33,763 bases of DNA from an uncultured Clostridia bacterium. GTDB taxonomy: Bacteria; Bacillota; Clostridia; Oscillospirales; Oscillospiraceae. The stretch lies in the NCBI GenBank assembly GCA_945948535.1, contig CAMFBN010000025.1, positions 1 through 33,763 on the forward strand, read 5' to 3'. This document shows positions 33,628 to 33,763 of the stretch, in pieces. The translations under genes were made by a program, and so were the position numbers. Under the pieces are notes generated by a model. That model saw only the letters and a program-made list of their open reading frames with translations, ran no database searches and was not told where the DNA came from. How positions within the stretch are numbered: the stretch's first letter is position 1; every line of letters starts with the position of its first letter.

Positions 33628-33763
33628 CACATTGTGGGCAAAAAAACTGTCGAATGACTGTAGGAGTGTGGAAAAATCTGGGAAAAACAGCAAAAGGAGC
33701 ACCTTTTCGGCCAATGCCATTAAGATAATGACATAAGGCTAAAGGCCACACCTTCAAAGATTG

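Noticed and set aside
33628..33763. A gene or terminator after spoIIE
   Set aside because: A 7-bp inverted repeat GCCCACA/TGTGGGC lies around the stop, but it is followed by an A-run, not T-run, on the plus strand; no frame with a ribosome binding site is complete before the window ends.

Overview
The window looks like chromosomal DNA of a GC-rich, endospore-forming, anaerobic Clostridia bacterium, most likely of the Oscillospiraceae type common in animal guts. This rests on gene content and style: a SpoIIE-type phosphatase, a monomeric [FeFe]-hydrogenase-like protein, a CIRCE-controlled groESL operon, strong GGAGG ribosome binding sites, GTG and TTG starts, and many short palindromic intergenic repeats. 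No rRNA, tRNA, CRISPR array, transposase or prophage gene was found. The taxonomic call is inference, since no database search was possible.

Layout. (1) 1-5269: carbohydrate uptake, with the end of a sugar-binding protein gene, two MalF/MalG-like permeases, a LacI-type regulator and 4-alpha-glucanotransferase (malQ), which fits import and processing of malto-oligosaccharides. (2) 5522-11607: a complete oligopeptide ABC transporter (oppBCDF, then the lipoprotein oppA) behind one clear promoter. (3) 11682-16034: a three-gene surface-glycan operon with two tandem paralogous O-antigen ligase/polymerase-like membrane proteins and a polyprenyl-phosphate sugar-1-phosphate transferase. (4) 16033-17579: a small membrane protein, and divergently nrdR with a SdpI-like membrane protein. 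(5) 17806-20911, minus strand: [FeFe]-hydrogenase-like protein and a MATE exporter. (6) 21047-22617: D-Ala-D-Ala carboxypeptidase, then a compact type I toxin-antitoxin-like module with a 29-residue holin-like toxin and a convergent antisense RNA, neither called by ordinary gene finding. (7) 22893-24979: groES-groEL under CIRCE. (8) 25189-28771: a DegV protein, a cation diffusion facilitator (probably Mn2+) behind a structured leader, and a wall-anchored Ig-like-fold protein. (9) 28840-33627: aminotransferase, DEDDh exonuclease, CYTH phosphatase, and SpoIIE.

Almost every gap between transcription units holds dispersed repeats. At least four families are visible: a unit with a period of about 100 bp (eight copies plus a fragment), GC-rich GTAGGGCGGGG hairpins, elements with iterated arms whose arm sequence differs between copies while the architecture is kept, and a 120-bp element with long terminal inverted repeats. 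The most notable items are the toxin/antisense RNA module with its near-identical 5' inverted repeats and alternating C/G tracts, the variable-arm repeat family, and the leader with an attenuator-like hairpin in front of the cation exporter.
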